Part shown: in pieces, positions 1 through 9,018 of the stretch
How positions within the stretch are numbered: the first letter of the stretch is position 1
How the letters are laid out: every line of letters begins with the position of its first letter
Assembly (NCBI RefSeq): GCF_000062885.1
Contig: NC_009142.1
Coordinates: 4,887,584 to 4,951,583, forward strand
From: Saccharopolyspora erythraea NRRL 2338
GTDB lineage: Bacteria > Actinomycetota > Actinomycetes > Mycobacteriales > Pseudonocardiaceae
Direction: 5' to 3'
Length of the DNA: 64,000 bases
Made by a program: the position numbers and the translations under genes
Notes under the pieces: generated by a model
Databases searched by the model: none
What the model was told of the DNA's origin: nothing
The model's input: the letters and a program-made list of their open reading frames with translations, nothing else

Positions 1-428
1 GCACTGCCGCCTTCGACGGTCATCGTCGCGCCCGCGTCCTCGGCCTTGAAGGTGGCCGCGTCCTCGCCGACGTCCTCCCAGACCACGTTGCGCAGGGTGC
101 AGGTGCCGAGGCAGTGCACGCCGTCGGCGGCGGGTGCGCCGATCACCACGTCGGACAGCGTGGCGCCGTCGGCCAGCTCGAACATGGCGGGCTGGTCCTC
201 GCCCTGGCCGCCGTCGCCGAGTTCGCCGACGCCGTAGTAGCGGTCGCCCTCGCCGTCGAAGACCTCACCGGCTCCGACCTCGATGGTGGCGTCCACCGGC
301 ACGTCGGCCCGGGGCGGAGGAGCGTCGGCGCCGGCGGTCGCCGCCATCGTCGCCACGGTGAGCGCGGACACCGCCAGGGCGGAGAACAGTTTGCGGGGCC
401 GCACGAACCTGATCACGGGGAGTGCCAT
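1..428 (-). CDS. Secreted pectate lyase, PL3 family, 5' part only
   Basis: The N-terminal 142 residues of a secreted polysaccharide lyase run off the left window edge. It starts with a basic stretch and a hydrophobic core (LFSALAVSALTVATMAAT) ending near an Ala-rich cleavage site, so it is probably exported. The mature part contains GQGEDQPAMFELADGATL, then VVIGAPAADGVHCLGTC and VVWEDVGEDAATFK. These strings are hallmarks of family 3 pectate lyases, which cleave polygalacturonate by calcium-dependent beta-elimination. The catalytic residues and the end of the beta-helix lie outside the window. The ATG at 426-428 has a weak GGGTGG upstream. Confidence 0.88.
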   Translation of the reverse strand, partial: MALPVIRFVRPRKLFSALAVSALTVATMAATAGADAPPPRADVPVDATIEVGAGEVFDGEGDRYYGVGELGDGGQGEDQPAMFELADGATLSDVVIGAPAADGVHCLGTCTLRNVVWEDVGEDAATFKAEDAGATMTVEGGS

Positions 429-516
429 CGCCACCCTTTCCAATACGCGAGAATTGTTCGCGTAAATGTTAGAAAGTTCGACCACCTCCTCCCGTGCTAC
501 TTCCGTGGGGATCGCT

Positions 517-1101
517 TCACGGATTTCCCAGCCCTGAGAGCGCTCCGGGCGACCCCTCAGCCGTGGTCGCAGCTCGCTTGCGGGCCCGGTAGGCCGCGGC
601 CTTGACGCGGTTGCCGCACTCCTCCATCCCGCACCAGGAGCGACGGGCGCCGCGCGAGCGGTCGAGGTAGATGCGAGTGCAGCCGGCGCGACCGCACTCC
701 TTGAAACAGGCACGCGGATCGGCGAGCACGGCGATAGCGCTCCTCGCTATCTGCGAGAGCACCGTCGGAAGGTCCCCCGACATGTGCAGACCGGCGTCGC
801 TGAGCTCGATCACGGGCACTGGACCGGCGGCCGCGTCGTTGAGGATCTCAAGGCCGGCCGGATCGAAGGGCCGATCGAGCACGCGATCAAGAGCGAGCCG
901 GTAGATCGCCTCTCGCAACGACAGCGCGGACTCGAAGGTGGCGAGGTCGGCGGTGACGCGGTTCGGGAGCTCGTCGCATTCGGCCACCCACCGCTCGATG
1001 TCCGCGGGCGCGGTCAGGGCGTCGACGGGCTCACCCCGGCGAGACCCGACGGTTCCGGCCAGGTCCAGTGCTGGGTTGCCGCTCACGAACGCGAAATCCA
1101 C
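517..1101 (-). CDS. ABATE / CGNR zinc-finger regulator
   Basis: A protein of about 194 residues with an N-terminal ABATE (DUF1470) domain opening with FVSGNPALDLAGTV. The C-terminal CGNR zinc finger has cysteines in CFKECGRAGC and CGMEECGNR, followed by the basic tail VKAAAYRARKR. Family members are putative DNA-binding, stress- or ligand-responsive regulators. I prefer the GTG at 1101, because the upstream GTG at 1146 would swallow the promoter-like inverted repeat at 1111-1153. The family normally begins only a few residues before the FVSGN motif. It is divergent from the HAD gene at 1185, which it may control (inference). Confidence 0.85.
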   Translation of the reverse strand: MDFAFVSGNPALDLAGTVGSRRGEPVDALTAPADIERWVAECDELPNRVTADLATFESALSLREAIYRLALDRVLDRPFDPAGLEILNDAAAGPVPVIELSDAGLHMSGDLPTVLSQIARSAIAVLADPRACFKECGRAGCTRIYLDRSRGARRSWCGMEECGNRVKAAAYRARKRAATTAEGSPGALSGLGNP

Positions 1102-1110
1102 GTCACCATC

Positions 1111-1153
1111 TTGACCGGTGACGCACCCGGCGGCAAGAATCGTCACCAGTCAA
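1111..1153. promoter_or_regulatory. Inverted repeat in the CGNR/HAD divergent promoter
   Basis: TTGACCGGTGACG (1111-1123) and CGTCACCAGTCAA (1141-1153) form a 13-bp inverted repeat with one mismatch. Each arm begins with a TTGAC hexamer pointing outward on opposite strands. On the + strand TTGACC is followed after 18 nt by AAGAAT, a plausible -35/-10 pair for the HAD gene. The repeat could be an operator for the adjacent CGNR protein; that is inference. Confidence 0.5.
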
Positions 1154-1184
1154 GGTGGTGACGCATGTCAGAACTGGAGATCAC

Positions 1185-1877
1185 ATGGCCGAGATCCGCG
1201 ATATCGAGGTCGTGGTCTTCGACGTCCTCGGAACACTGGTCGACGAACCCGGCGGGCTTCGAGCGGCGATCCGCGACGCAGTGCCCGCTTCCGGCGACGC
1301 GTCCGTCGACGAGCTGCTCGCCGCTTGGCAGGAGCACGTCGAGCTCGAGCAGCAACGCATCGGGCAAGGGCATCGCGCGTACGCCAACAGCGAGGTCATC
1401 GACGCGGAGGCCGCTCGACGCGTGGCCGACCACGCCGGACTCACCGATCCGGCGACCATCGCCCGGCTTGCCACAGCGGGGCGGCGCCTACCTGCCTGGG
1501 GCGACTCCGTCCCCGCTCTCGAGCGACTAGCGCGGCATTTTCCCGTGCTGGGCCTGTCCAACGCCGGCCGCACCGCGCTGCCGCGGCTCAACGCACACGC
1601 CGGGCTGCGCTGGCACCAGGCCCTCTCCGCCGAAGCCGTCCATGCCTACAAGCCTGCACCGGAGGTGTACCGGCTCGCCGTCGACACGGCCGGATGCGCA
1701 GCGGAGCGCGTGCTCATGGTGGCGGCCCACGCCTGGGACCTCCGCGGGGCCCAGGCGAGCGGGATGCGCACCGCCTACGTCCCGCGACCGGTCGGCGACC
1801 CGCCGACGAGTTCCGACGTCTTCGACTGGCAGTTCGGCGGACTGGACGAACTGGTCACCGCACTGACGACGCGATAG
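1185..1877 (+). CDS. HAD-superfamily hydrolase, haloacid dehalogenase type II-like
   Basis: A 230-residue HAD protein. Motif I is VVVFDVLGTLVD (nucleophile Asp near residue 10), motif II is VLGLSNAG, motif III includes the Lys of AVHAYKPAPEVY, and motif IV is VLMVAAHAWDLRGAQASGM. The AAHAWDLRGAxxAG string is typical of L-2-haloacid dehalogenases, which hydrolyse 2-haloacids with inversion. Substrate cannot be assigned from sequence alone. The ATG at 1185 has GGAG five bases upstream. An in-frame GTG at 1155 has no ribosome site. Divergent from the CGNR regulator. Confidence 0.85.
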   Translation: MAEIRDIEVVVFDVLGTLVDEPGGLRAAIRDAVPASGDASVDELLAAWQEHVELEQQRIGQGHRAYANSEVIDAEAARRVADHAGLTDPATIARLATAGRRLPAWGDSVPALERLARHFPVLGLSNAGRTALPRLNAHAGLRWHQALSAEAVHAYKPAPEVYRLAVDTAGCAAERVLMVAAHAWDLRGAQASGMRTAYVPRPVGDPPTSSDVFDWQFGGLDELVTALTTR

Positions 1878-1892
1878 CCGCTCTCGCGGAGA

Positions 1893-2678
1893 TCACCGTC
1901 CCTTGTGGTCCGCTCCGCCCACGCGAGCTTCCACGCGCGCCTCGCCGGAAGTCGAATGCTCGTCCTCCACACCCAGCCGGTAGACCTTGAACGGCGCGCC
2001 CAGCACGTGGTTGGCGACATTGCGCACGGGCACACCGCCCGCCGTGGTGCCGTGCTCGCTGCCGTAGTGGGCGTGCCCGTGCACCGCCAGGTCGACCCGG
2101 CTGCTGTCGATCGCCTCGGCGAGCAGACCGGAGCCGAGGAACGGATAGATCTCCCGCGGCTCGCCTTGCAGGGTGTCGGGCACCGGAGAGTAGTGCGTCA
2201 GCGCCACCCGGTAGTCGGCGTCCAGCGAGTGCAGCGCGTTCTCCAACCGAGCGGCGGAATCCTTGGCGTGGTCGATGAACTCGCGCATCACGCGCTCGCC
2301 GAAGGAGCTGCCGCAGTTGTCGGTGAAGCCCCCGCCGAAACCCTTCACGCCGGCGATTCCAAGCGCCCGCGGCCCCACGGGCACGACGGTGGATTCGCCG
2401 TCGAGCACCTGGATTCCGGCCTCGCGCAGTGCACCGGTGACCTCCTCGGGCCGGTCGCAGTGGTGGTCGTGGTTGCCCAGCACCGCCACGACCGGCACCG
2501 GCAGGTCACCGAACTCGGCCGTGACCGCACGGGTTTCCTCGGCGCTGCCGTGGTTGGTGAGATCGCCGGCCAGCAGCAGGACGTCGGCCCGTTCGGCCAG
2601 CTCCAGCATCGCCGGGCGGAACCGCCCGTGGTCCTCCGGCCCGAGGTGCACATCGCCGACCGCCGCCACGCGGATCAC
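1893..2678 (-). CDS. Calcineurin-like metallophosphoesterase
   Basis: A 261-residue cytosolic metallophosphoesterase. All metal-binding motifs are visible in order: GDVHLG near the N-terminus, LLAGDLTNHG, VLGNHDHH, ALTHYSP and VHGHAHYG. Such enzymes use a dinuclear metal centre to hydrolyse phosphodiesters or monoesters. Substrate is unknown. The start overlaps the stop of the upstream nucleotidyltransferase by 4 bp (ATGA-type), so the two are translationally coupled and probably functionally linked. It faces the HAD gene with only about 15 bp between the stops. Confidence 0.88.
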   Translation of the reverse strand: MIRVAAVGDVHLGPEDHGRFRPAMLELAERADVLLLAGDLTNHGSAEETRAVTAEFGDLPVPVVAVLGNHDHHCDRPEEVTGALREAGIQVLDGESTVVPVGPRALGIAGVKGFGGGFTDNCGSSFGERVMREFIDHAKDSAARLENALHSLDADYRVALTHYSPVPDTLQGEPREIYPFLGSGLLAEAIDSSRVDLAVHGHAHYGSEHGTTAGGVPVRNVANHVLGAPFKVYRLGVEDEHSTSGEARVEARVGGADHKGR

Positions 2679-3514
2679 GACACGTCCTCCTCAGCACTCG
2701 TGTCGACCGTTGCCACCACTCGGATCTCGTCGCGGATCCGGTGGCCCTCCGAGTGGTCCGAGGCCGCCCGGACGAGGTGCGCGTGCTGCTCGTGGCTGCT
2801 GACCACGCCCACCAGCCGGAGCTCGTCGCCATCGGCCTCGACCGACACGCCCAGCTCACCGATTTCAGGGTCCTGCGCCAGCACGCGGCTCAGGCGCTCG
2901 GCGACGTACTGCGATCGTGCGTCCAGTGACATCACCGCACTCCTCTGCGTCGTCGTCTCCGCGGGAACGAGGTCCAGCCGCCGGCACAACCACAGGAACG
3001 CCTCGGTGTACGGTGAACCGCTCGTCGCGCGCCGCACGCCCGCCCAGTCGATCTGCTCGCGCAGGGACCGGGCCCACTGCAACGGCTCGGCGAAGTCGCA
3101 CCGGTGCGGGCCGAGGACGAGGATCTTGTCCGTCAGCAGGTAGGTCGCCGGCATGACCGGCATGCTCGCGGGCCCCACGCGCAGGCGCTCGGCGCGCGCG
3201 AGGGTGGCGTTGCTGACGGTGTTCTCGTTGGGCCGGTAGATGACGTCGACCAGCCAGTCGCCGTCGTAGACCTTGGTCAGCCAGCTCTCCTCCGGCTCGA
3301 CGGGCCGCATCCCGAACATGCGACGCATGGCCTCCACGGCGTCCGCCGCTGACTCCGGCCGGACCAGCACGTCGACGTCGTGGTCCGAAGGCGGTCCACC
3401 ACGCGCGTAGACGGCGCAGCCGCCGGTCAGCGCGTACTCCACTCCGGCATCATCGAGCGCGCACGCAACCCTGGTCAGGGTTCTCAGCATCGCCGTCGGT
3501 TCGCGCAAGGACAT
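2675..3514 (-). CDS. Nucleotidyltransferase fused to a BON domain
   Basis: A 279-residue two-domain protein. The first half is a minimal nucleotidyltransferase fold: EYALTGGCAVYARGGPPSDHDVDVLV has the GG and D-x-D signature, followed by VDVIYRP. The C-terminal about 85 residues (from AVMSLDARSQYVAERL to the end) look like a BON domain with ELGVSVEADGDELRLVGVV and IRDEIRVVA. BON modules usually bind membranes or ligands, so the combination is unusual. The ATG at 3514 sits only 2 nt after GGAGG, and the ATG at 3490 is a possible alternative. First gene of a two-gene operon with the phosphoesterase. Confidence 0.75.
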   Translation of the reverse strand: MSLREPTAMLRTLTRVACALDDAGVEYALTGGCAVYARGGPPSDHDVDVLVRPESAADAVEAMRRMFGMRPVEPEESWLTKVYDGDWLVDVIYRPNENTVSNATLARAERLRVGPASMPVMPATYLLTDKILVLGPHRCDFAEPLQWARSLREQIDWAGVRRATSGSPYTEAFLWLCRRLDLVPAETTTQRSAVMSLDARSQYVAERLSRVLAQDPEIGELGVSVEADGDELRLVGVVSSHEQHAHLVRAASDHSEGHRIRDEIRVVATVDTSAEEDVS

Positions 3515-3586
3515 TTCCTCCCCGGTCGGCGGTCGACTCCCACGCCGCCCCTAAGGCGGGTTGCCTTCGACTCGCTTTCCACTCAT

Positions 3587-3608
3587 GTTCACCGCGTACC
3601 CGGTGAAC
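3587..3608. other. 8-bp perfect inverted repeat
   Basis: GTTCACCG (3587-3594) and CGGTGAAC (3601-3608) are separated by 6 nt. They lie in the 276-bp region between the divergent nucleotidyltransferase and methyltransferase genes, where no other gene is visible. This could be an operator or a small hairpin. Confidence 0.4.
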
Positions 3609-3790
3609 GCCAGGACGATGCGTTCGCGGTACGCGGCCGATGAACCTGCCCGTGTCGCGCCCTCACGCCCGGCGCACCGGTGCGGGCGGTGGCACACTCC
3701 CAGCACCGGATCGTCAACAGGCAGCGCTGCACGGCGCGACGACCCATGCGGGTCCCACCAGCCGCAAGCGACGGCGAACCGGGGGTGCCC

Positions 3791-4558
3791 ATGCACGAGG
3801 ACCATTACGAGCGGTTGGCCGACTCCTACGACGACACGTGGGCCCACGGCGAGGCTTTCCTGAACTGGATGACCGAACAGATCACCTCGCGGCTGGCCCC
3901 GGCTCCCACCGACCGCGTGGCCGACGTCGGAGGCGGCACCGGCCTGTTCTGCACGCAGCTCGCCGAGGCCAGCGGGGTCGAGCAGCCCATCCTGTGCGTG
4001 GACTCGTCGGCGGCCATGCTCGCCAACCTGCCGCACGACAAGCGCGTCACCGGCGTGCATGCCTCCATGGAGGAGATCGCCGTGGGCAGCGCCGTGCTGC
4101 CCTACGCCGGCCTGGACGCGGTGCTGGTCAAAGAAGCCATCCACCACGCCCGGGACCCGCGCCGGACGCTGGCCGGCCTGGCCTACCTGCTGCGCCCCGG
4201 CGGACGCCTGCTCGTGGTCACACTCCCGCCGCGCCTGGAGTACCCGTTGTTCGCCGAGGCGCTCGACCGCTTCGCCGCCGCACAGCCCGAGCCCGGCGAC
4301 CTCGCCGCCTCGCTCCGCCACGCCGGTCTCGACGTCGATCTCACGGAGGCGCGCTTCCAGCACCGCTACGGCACCGAGCGCTACCTCGCCAGGATCCGCC
4401 GCCGCTGCATGTCGGTGCTGTCGACCTTCGACGACGACGAACTGGAACGCGGCATCGAGACCATCCGCGCGCAGCACCCCGGCGACGTCCTGCGTTTCAC
4501 CGACCGCTTCGCCTTCGTGCTGGGCACTCGGCCGGCGCACGAGTCGCCGCCCCCGTGA
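3791..4558 (+). CDS. SAM-dependent methyltransferase, class I
   Basis: About 255 residues with a Methyltransf_11-type fold. YERLADSYDDTW lies near the start, motif I is VADVGGGTGLFCTQLAEASG, the acidic residue after beta-2 is in LCVDSSAAML, motif III-like AVLVKEAIHHARDPRRTL follows, and then LLRPGGRLLVVT. The open frame extends 37 codons upstream, but homology to the family begins at MHEDHYERLA, so ATG 3791 is chosen. Substrate is unknown. Stand-alone gene. Confidence 0.82.
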   Translation: MHEDHYERLADSYDDTWAHGEAFLNWMTEQITSRLAPAPTDRVADVGGGTGLFCTQLAEASGVEQPILCVDSSAAMLANLPHDKRVTGVHASMEEIAVGSAVLPYAGLDAVLVKEAIHHARDPRRTLAGLAYLLRPGGRLLVVTLPPRLEYPLFAEALDRFAAAQPEPGDLAASLRHAGLDVDLTEARFQHRYGTERYLARIRRRCMSVLSTFDDDELERGIETIRAQHPGDVLRFTDRFAFVLGTRPAHESPPP

Positions 4559-4651
4559 GCCGAACGGCCTCCGGCCGGGCGGAGGTCAGCGGCGTGTCCC
4601 CACTCCTCCGCGGCCCGGGGCAGCCGGGAATCGCGCGGAAAACCGTGCGCA

Positions 4652-4678
4652 GCAGGTAACCCACAAGAGTTAACCTGC
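4652..4678. other. Quasi-palindrome upstream of the first diguanylate cyclase
   Basis: GCAGGTAAC and GTTAACCTGC form a near-perfect inverted repeat (one extra base in the right arm) 38 bp before the ATG at 4716. It could be the terminator of the methyltransferase gene or an operator for the cyclase. A TACCGT hexamer at 4703-4708 is a possible -10 box that would give a nearly leaderless transcript. Confidence 0.4.
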
Positions 4679-4715
4679 CGATGCCGCCCCCAACAGCGGG
4701 CCTACCGTCGGTCCC

Positions 4716-5987
4716 ATGCCCTTACCGCGCCAAACCGGCACCGACGCGGTTCCTTGGCGCGCCGTCTGCGACCAGGCCGCGTCGCCCATGACCGTGCTCG
4801 ACATGCAGGGGCGTTTCCTCTACGTCAACCGGGCGCTGTGCAGGCTGCTGCGTTGCGACGCCGACGAGCTCGTGCGCAACCACCGGAAGTACTTCATCCA
4901 CCCCGACGACCGGGATGCCACCGACCTGCTCAGCGATGTGATCGCGGCCCCGTCGGGCGAGGTCTGCCGCGAGTTCCGTTGCGTGCGCTCCGACGGCGCG
5001 GTGATCTGGTTGCTGCTGTGCGCGTCACTGATCCGCGACGAAGGCGGCAGGCCGGTCTGCGTGACCACGCACGCCCAGGACATCACCGAACGGCGCGAGT
5101 CGGAGGCGCGGTGGCAGCAGACGTTCACCCGAGCCCCCATCGGCATGGCCCTGCTGGACACGCGGGGGCGCTGGACGGAGGTCAACGCGGCGCTGTGCAG
5201 GCAGCTCGGTTACCGCGGCGAGGAACTGCTCGCCGTGGAGCCTTCCGACCTGACCTATCCCGGCGACGACCCGACCGCCGCGGTCGCCGACGTGGTCGAC
5301 GGACTGAAGGACACCGCTTCGCTGGAGACCTGCTTCCGGCACAAGCTCGGCTACCCCGTCTGGCTGTTCGTCCGCATCAGCGCCGTGCACGGGCCCGACG
5401 GCCGCGCCGCTTACCTCGTCGGCCAGTACGAGGAGATCGGCGACGGGCGCATGACCGACGACCACCTGGCCCACCTGGCGTTGCACGACCCGCTCACGGG
5501 GCTGGCCAACCGCGTCCTGCTCACCGACCGGCTGGACCAGAGCCTGGCGGAGCTGCCGCGCACCGGCGGTGCGCTGGCCGTGCTGCTGGTCGATCTGGAC
5601 GAGCTGAAGCTGGTCAACGACCGGCACGGGCACCTCGTCGGTGACCAGCTGCTGATGTCGGCCGGGGACGCGCTGTTGCGCGCCGCCCGCCCCGGCGACA
5701 CCGTTGGCCGCTTCGGGGGCGATGAGTTCGTCGTCATCAGCCGGGTGGCCGACCAGCAGGCGGCGGAGGCGCTCCGCAGGCACGTCGAACGGTTCCTGCA
5801 CACCGAGATCGACGCGTCCGGCATCCGGCTGCCGCTACGCGCGAGCGTCGGGCTCGCGAGCACCGCCGACCCGTCGGCCTCCAGGACCGACCTGCTGCAC
5901 GCCGCCGACCAGAGCATGTACAGCCGCAAGCACCGGTCGCAGGGTGGAGCCGGGGAACCGAGCCGGTCGCGGGCGAACGGTGCCTGA
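4716..5987 (+). CDS. PAS-PAS-GGDEF diguanylate cyclase
   Basis: A 423-residue cytosolic protein with no membrane segment. PAS 1 spans about residues 15-125 and ends with the PAC signature HAQDITERRESE. PAS 2 spans about 135-245 (APIGMALLDTRGRWTEVN). The GGDEF domain spans about 255-415 and starts LALHDPLTGLANR. The active site GGDEF at 334-338 is intact, and an RPGD inhibitory I-site lies at 325-328, exactly five residues upstream. It should therefore make c-di-GMP with product feedback. It is closely related to the protein at 23881-25125 (shared VPWR..(C/L)(D/H)QAA start and GQYE(E/A) linker). It is followed by a GGDEF-EAL protein that probably degrades c-di-GMP. Confidence 0.93.
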   Translation: MPLPRQTGTDAVPWRAVCDQAASPMTVLDMQGRFLYVNRALCRLLRCDADELVRNHRKYFIHPDDRDATDLLSDVIAAPSGEVCREFRCVRSDGAVIWLLLCASLIRDEGGRPVCVTTHAQDITERRESEARWQQTFTRAPIGMALLDTRGRWTEVNAALCRQLGYRGEELLAVEPSDLTYPGDDPTAAVADVVDGLKDTASLETCFRHKLGYPVWLFVRISAVHGPDGRAAYLVGQYEEIGDGRMTDDHLAHLALHDPLTGLANRVLLTDRLDQSLAELPRTGGALAVLLVDLDELKLVNDRHGHLVGDQLLMSAGDALLRAARPGDTVGRFGGDEFVVISRVADQQAAEALRRHVERFLHTEIDASGIRLPLRASVGLASTADPSASRTDLLHAADQSMYSRKHRSQGGAGEPSRSRANGA

Positions 5988-6130
5988 GTTGCCGGTGTTG
6001 CGCGACGTAGCCTGCGGACAGCAGTGGCGTGCGTGCCGTCCGCCCCGGGCCAATGCCGCGGCCTGAATCGAAAAGGGTCAAACCGGGCAGTCTCGTGGTG
6101 GGTGTGAGACGAACCTCCCAGGAGGTCAGG

Positions 6131-8263
6131 GTGTATCCGGAACAGTCAGGTGGTCCCCACGACCACGGCGTGCAGGCCAGCGCGGCCAAGGTCCTCGCCG
6201 CCGAGGACATGCGCGAGTACGCGATCTTCTCGCTGGATGCCAGCGGCCGCGTGGCGAGCTGGAACGCCGGTGCGCAGCGGGTGAAGGGCTACCGCAGCGA
6301 GGAGATCATCGGCAAGGACTTCTCGGTGTTCTACCCGCACGAGCTGGCCGAGTCCGGCTACCCGCAGTGGGAGCTCGAGCAGGCCGCCCAGGACGGCTTC
6401 TTCATCGACCGCGGGTGGCGGGTGCGCAAGGACGGCAGCCGCTTCTGGGCGCACGTGGTGATCACCGCCCAGCGCAGCCCCGACGGTGTGCTGGACGGCT
6501 TCATCAAGGTGACCAGGGACGAAAGCACCGCGCAGGTCCGCGAGCACTCGTCCCGGCGGCAGTTCACCGACCTGTTCGAGCTCGCCTCGACCGGGATCGC
6601 CCTCTTCGACGACGCGGGGCGGCTCCTCGACGCCAACGTGGCGCTCACCGACCTGCTCGCATGCCCGTTGCCGCAGCTGCGGGACAAGATGGACCGCGAC
6701 TTCCTGCACCCGAGCGACGAAGGGAACGGCGGTCTGCTGCCCAGCACCTCGCCGCTGCGTTCTCCGGGTGGCGTCGGTGGGCCGATCCCGCACCGGGTGC
6801 TCACGACGTCGGAAGGCGAACCGGTCCTGTGCCAGGTGCACAGCAAGGCCTCGGTCGACGCGGAGGGCGGCCGCTCGTGGCTGGCGATCTTCCACGACGT
6901 CACCGAGCAGGTCCGCCGCACGGAGGTCCTGAGCTTCCAGGCCACCCACGACGGGACGACCGGGTTGCTCAACCGCCGGGGATTCGAGGAGGTTCTTTCC
7001 TCGCTGCTGTCCCCGGAGGCCGACGGCGAGGTCGCGGTGCTGTTCTGCGATCTGGACAACTTCAAGCGCGTGAACGACGCCCTGGGGCACGAGGCGGGCG
7101 ACGAGTTGCTCGCGGCGGTGGCCGATCGCCTGACCACCGAGCTACCGCCGAAGTGCACGGCGGCCCGCTTCTACGCCGACCAGTTCGTCATCGTCTGCCC
7201 CGACGTGGACGCGGTCGGCGGGAGCGACGCCCTCACCAAGCACGTCGGGAACGTGTTCCGCATGGTTGTGCCGCTGCGGGAATGGCGGGTGCACGTCTCG
7301 GCATCGGTGGGCTCGACCGTGGTGGAGGACCACGGCACGTCCATCACCGAGATCCTGCGCCTCGCCGAGGCCGCGATGATCGAGAACCGCTTCCGCAGCC
7401 ACGGGCGCCTGCAGCTCGTGCAGAGCAGCAGCAGGCCCGCCGAGCCCCACACCGATCAGCTCACCCTCGAACACCACCTGCGCGAGGCGCTGGCCGACGA
7501 CCGCATCGACCTGCACTACCAGCCCATCATCGACAACGACGGAGCGGTCGTCATGGCCGAGGCGCTGCTGCGCTGGTCGGATCCCGAGCTCGGACCGGTC
7601 ACGCCGGACGTGGCGCTGGGGGTCGCCGAACGCGGCGGCCTGCTCACCGGCCTGGATCGCTGCGTCCTGCGGAAAGCGCTGCACACCTCCGTCGGCCTGC
7701 GGCGCCCCGACGGGCGTCCCATCGCCGTGGCCGTCAACCTCAGCGGCCTGCACCCCGACCGGCCGGAGTTCGTCGAGGAGGTCCTCGCCGCCGTCGACGA
7801 AGCCGGCGCCGATCCCGAGAACCTGGTCCTGGAGATGGTCGAAACGGTCCTCGCCGAGCTGGGGCCGACACCGCAACGCGCCGTGCGCAGGCTCGTCGAC
7901 GCCGGTGTGCGGTTCGCCATGGACGACTTCGGCACGGGCTACTCGTCGCTCGCCCGCCTGCGCGAGCTGCCGACGCAGATACTCAAGCTGGACCGGTTGT
8001 TCGTCGGCCAGGTCTGCTTCGACCCCGCGAACCTGGGCATCACCCGAGCCGTGGCCGAGCTGGCGCGGACAATGCGACGCCAGTGCATCGCCGAAGGAGT
8101 GGAGAACGCCACCCAGCACCACCTGCTCCGCGCGATCGGGATCGATGCCTACCAGGGCTATTACTTCTCCCCGCCGTTGCCGCCGGACGACTTCCGCGAC
8201 TTCCTCGCCACCACGCCGATCCAGACGCCCCAGACCCTGGACCCGCACAGCCCGGAGGTCTGA
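6131..8263 (+). CDS. PAS-PAS-GGDEF(degenerate)-EAL phosphodiesterase
   Basis: A 710-residue protein with two PAS domains (first with EYAIFSLDASGRVASWNAGAQR, second with LFELASTGIALFDDAGRL), then GGDEF and EAL domains. The GGDEF signature has decayed to YADQF, so cyclase activity is unlikely. The EAL half keeps EALLRW, the Asn of NLS, the Glu of LEMVET, DDFGTGYSSL, LKLDRLF and AEGVEN, so c-di-GMP hydrolysis is expected, possibly activated by GTP binding to the dead GGDEF. Start chosen at GTG 6131, with AGGAGG five bases upstream. It probably opposes the cyclase encoded just before it. Confidence 0.92.
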   Translation: MYPEQSGGPHDHGVQASAAKVLAAEDMREYAIFSLDASGRVASWNAGAQRVKGYRSEEIIGKDFSVFYPHELAESGYPQWELEQAAQDGFFIDRGWRVRKDGSRFWAHVVITAQRSPDGVLDGFIKVTRDESTAQVREHSSRRQFTDLFELASTGIALFDDAGRLLDANVALTDLLACPLPQLRDKMDRDFLHPSDEGNGGLLPSTSPLRSPGGVGGPIPHRVLTTSEGEPVLCQVHSKASVDAEGGRSWLAIFHDVTEQVRRTEVLSFQATHDGTTGLLNRRGFEEVLSSLLSPEADGEVAVLFCDLDNFKRVNDALGHEAGDELLAAVADRLTTELPPKCTAARFYADQFVIVCPDVDAVGGSDALTKHVGNVFRMVVPLREWRVHVSASVGSTVVEDHGTSITEILRLAEAAMIENRFRSHGRLQLVQSSSRPAEPHTDQLTLEHHLREALADDRIDLHYQPIIDNDGAVVMAEALLRWSDPELGPVTPDVALGVAERGGLLTGLDRCVLRKALHTSVGLRRPDGRPIAVAVNLSGLHPDRPEFVEEVLAAVDEAGADPENLVLEMVETVLAELGPTPQRAVRRLVDAGVRFAMDDFGTGYSSLARLRELPTQILKLDRLFVGQVCFDPANLGITRAVAELARTMRRQCIAEGVENATQHHLLRAIGIDAYQGYYFSPPLPPDDFRDFLATTPIQTPQTLDPHSPEV

Positions 8264-8365
8264 TCAGCACTCGGAAACGGTTACCACCGCTCGGCGTTCC
8301 GGGAACGCGGGCATCTCGGTAGGCTCCTGCTCGCCCACGAGGTTGGGCCGGAATGGGGGCCGATC

Positions 8366-8923
8366 GTGCACTACAACGCAGGACGCCGTCGTGGTCGTCT
8401 GGTCGCGGTCGTGGGCGCGTTCGCGCTGACCGCTTGCCAGTCCGCCGGGCAGGAGCACGGCCCCGCCCCGACCGCGACCACCGAGTCGCAGCCCGCACCC
8501 GCGCTCGCCGCTGCCGACGGCCGCGACTACGCGGCCTGCGCGGACGGCAACTGCGAGGTGCTCGTACCGGGTCCGGTCACGTTCGCGCTCGACGGGCGTG
8601 CCGGTTTCGGCGAGCTCGTCATCCACCGCGTGGAGGGCACGGGAATCCAGTTCGATCTGAAGGGCGCCGACAGCAGCGCGTCGGGCTCGCTGTCCACGGG
8701 CTGCATCTCGACCTTCCACTCCGGCGGGAACGGCTCTTCCTGCAGCACCGCACCACGGCCCGCACCCGACCCGGTGGACGGAACCCTCGCCATGCAGCTC
8801 GCCGACGCGCGCGACGGGCAGGTGGTCCTCCGGCTCGTGTCCGGCGAGCCCGGCCCGCCGCCGGCATCGCTGTTCCCCCGCATCCCCACCTTCCGCCCGC
8901 ACATGCCCTTCGGTGACGACTGA
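8366..8923 (+). CDS. Secreted lipoprotein of unknown function
   Basis: A 185-residue protein with a basic N-terminus, a hydrophobic core and the lipobox ALTAC, so it is probably a diacylglyceryl-anchored surface lipoprotein. The mature part begins with a Pro/Thr/Ala-rich linker, then a compact domain with four cysteines (YAACADGNCEV, STGCISTF, GSSCST) that may form two disulfides after export. No family is recognised. GTG 8366 is preceded by GGGGG at a 6-nt spacing. It lies alone between the EAL gene and a small membrane-protein gene. Confidence 0.7.
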   Translation: MHYNAGRRRGRLVAVVGAFALTACQSAGQEHGPAPTATTESQPAPALAAADGRDYAACADGNCEVLVPGPVTFALDGRAGFGELVIHRVEGTGIQFDLKGADSSASGSLSTGCISTFHSGGNGSSCSTAPRPAPDPVDGTLAMQLADARDGQVVLRLVSGEPGPPPASLFPRIPTFRPHMPFGDD

Positions 8924-9018
8924 CGTTCTCCGCGCAGCAGCCCACCCCCGCCATACACCGCAATATCGGCCGCTTGGCCGCTACCCGGAGTGGGGCACGG
9001 CGGATAGTGTTCGTCCGC

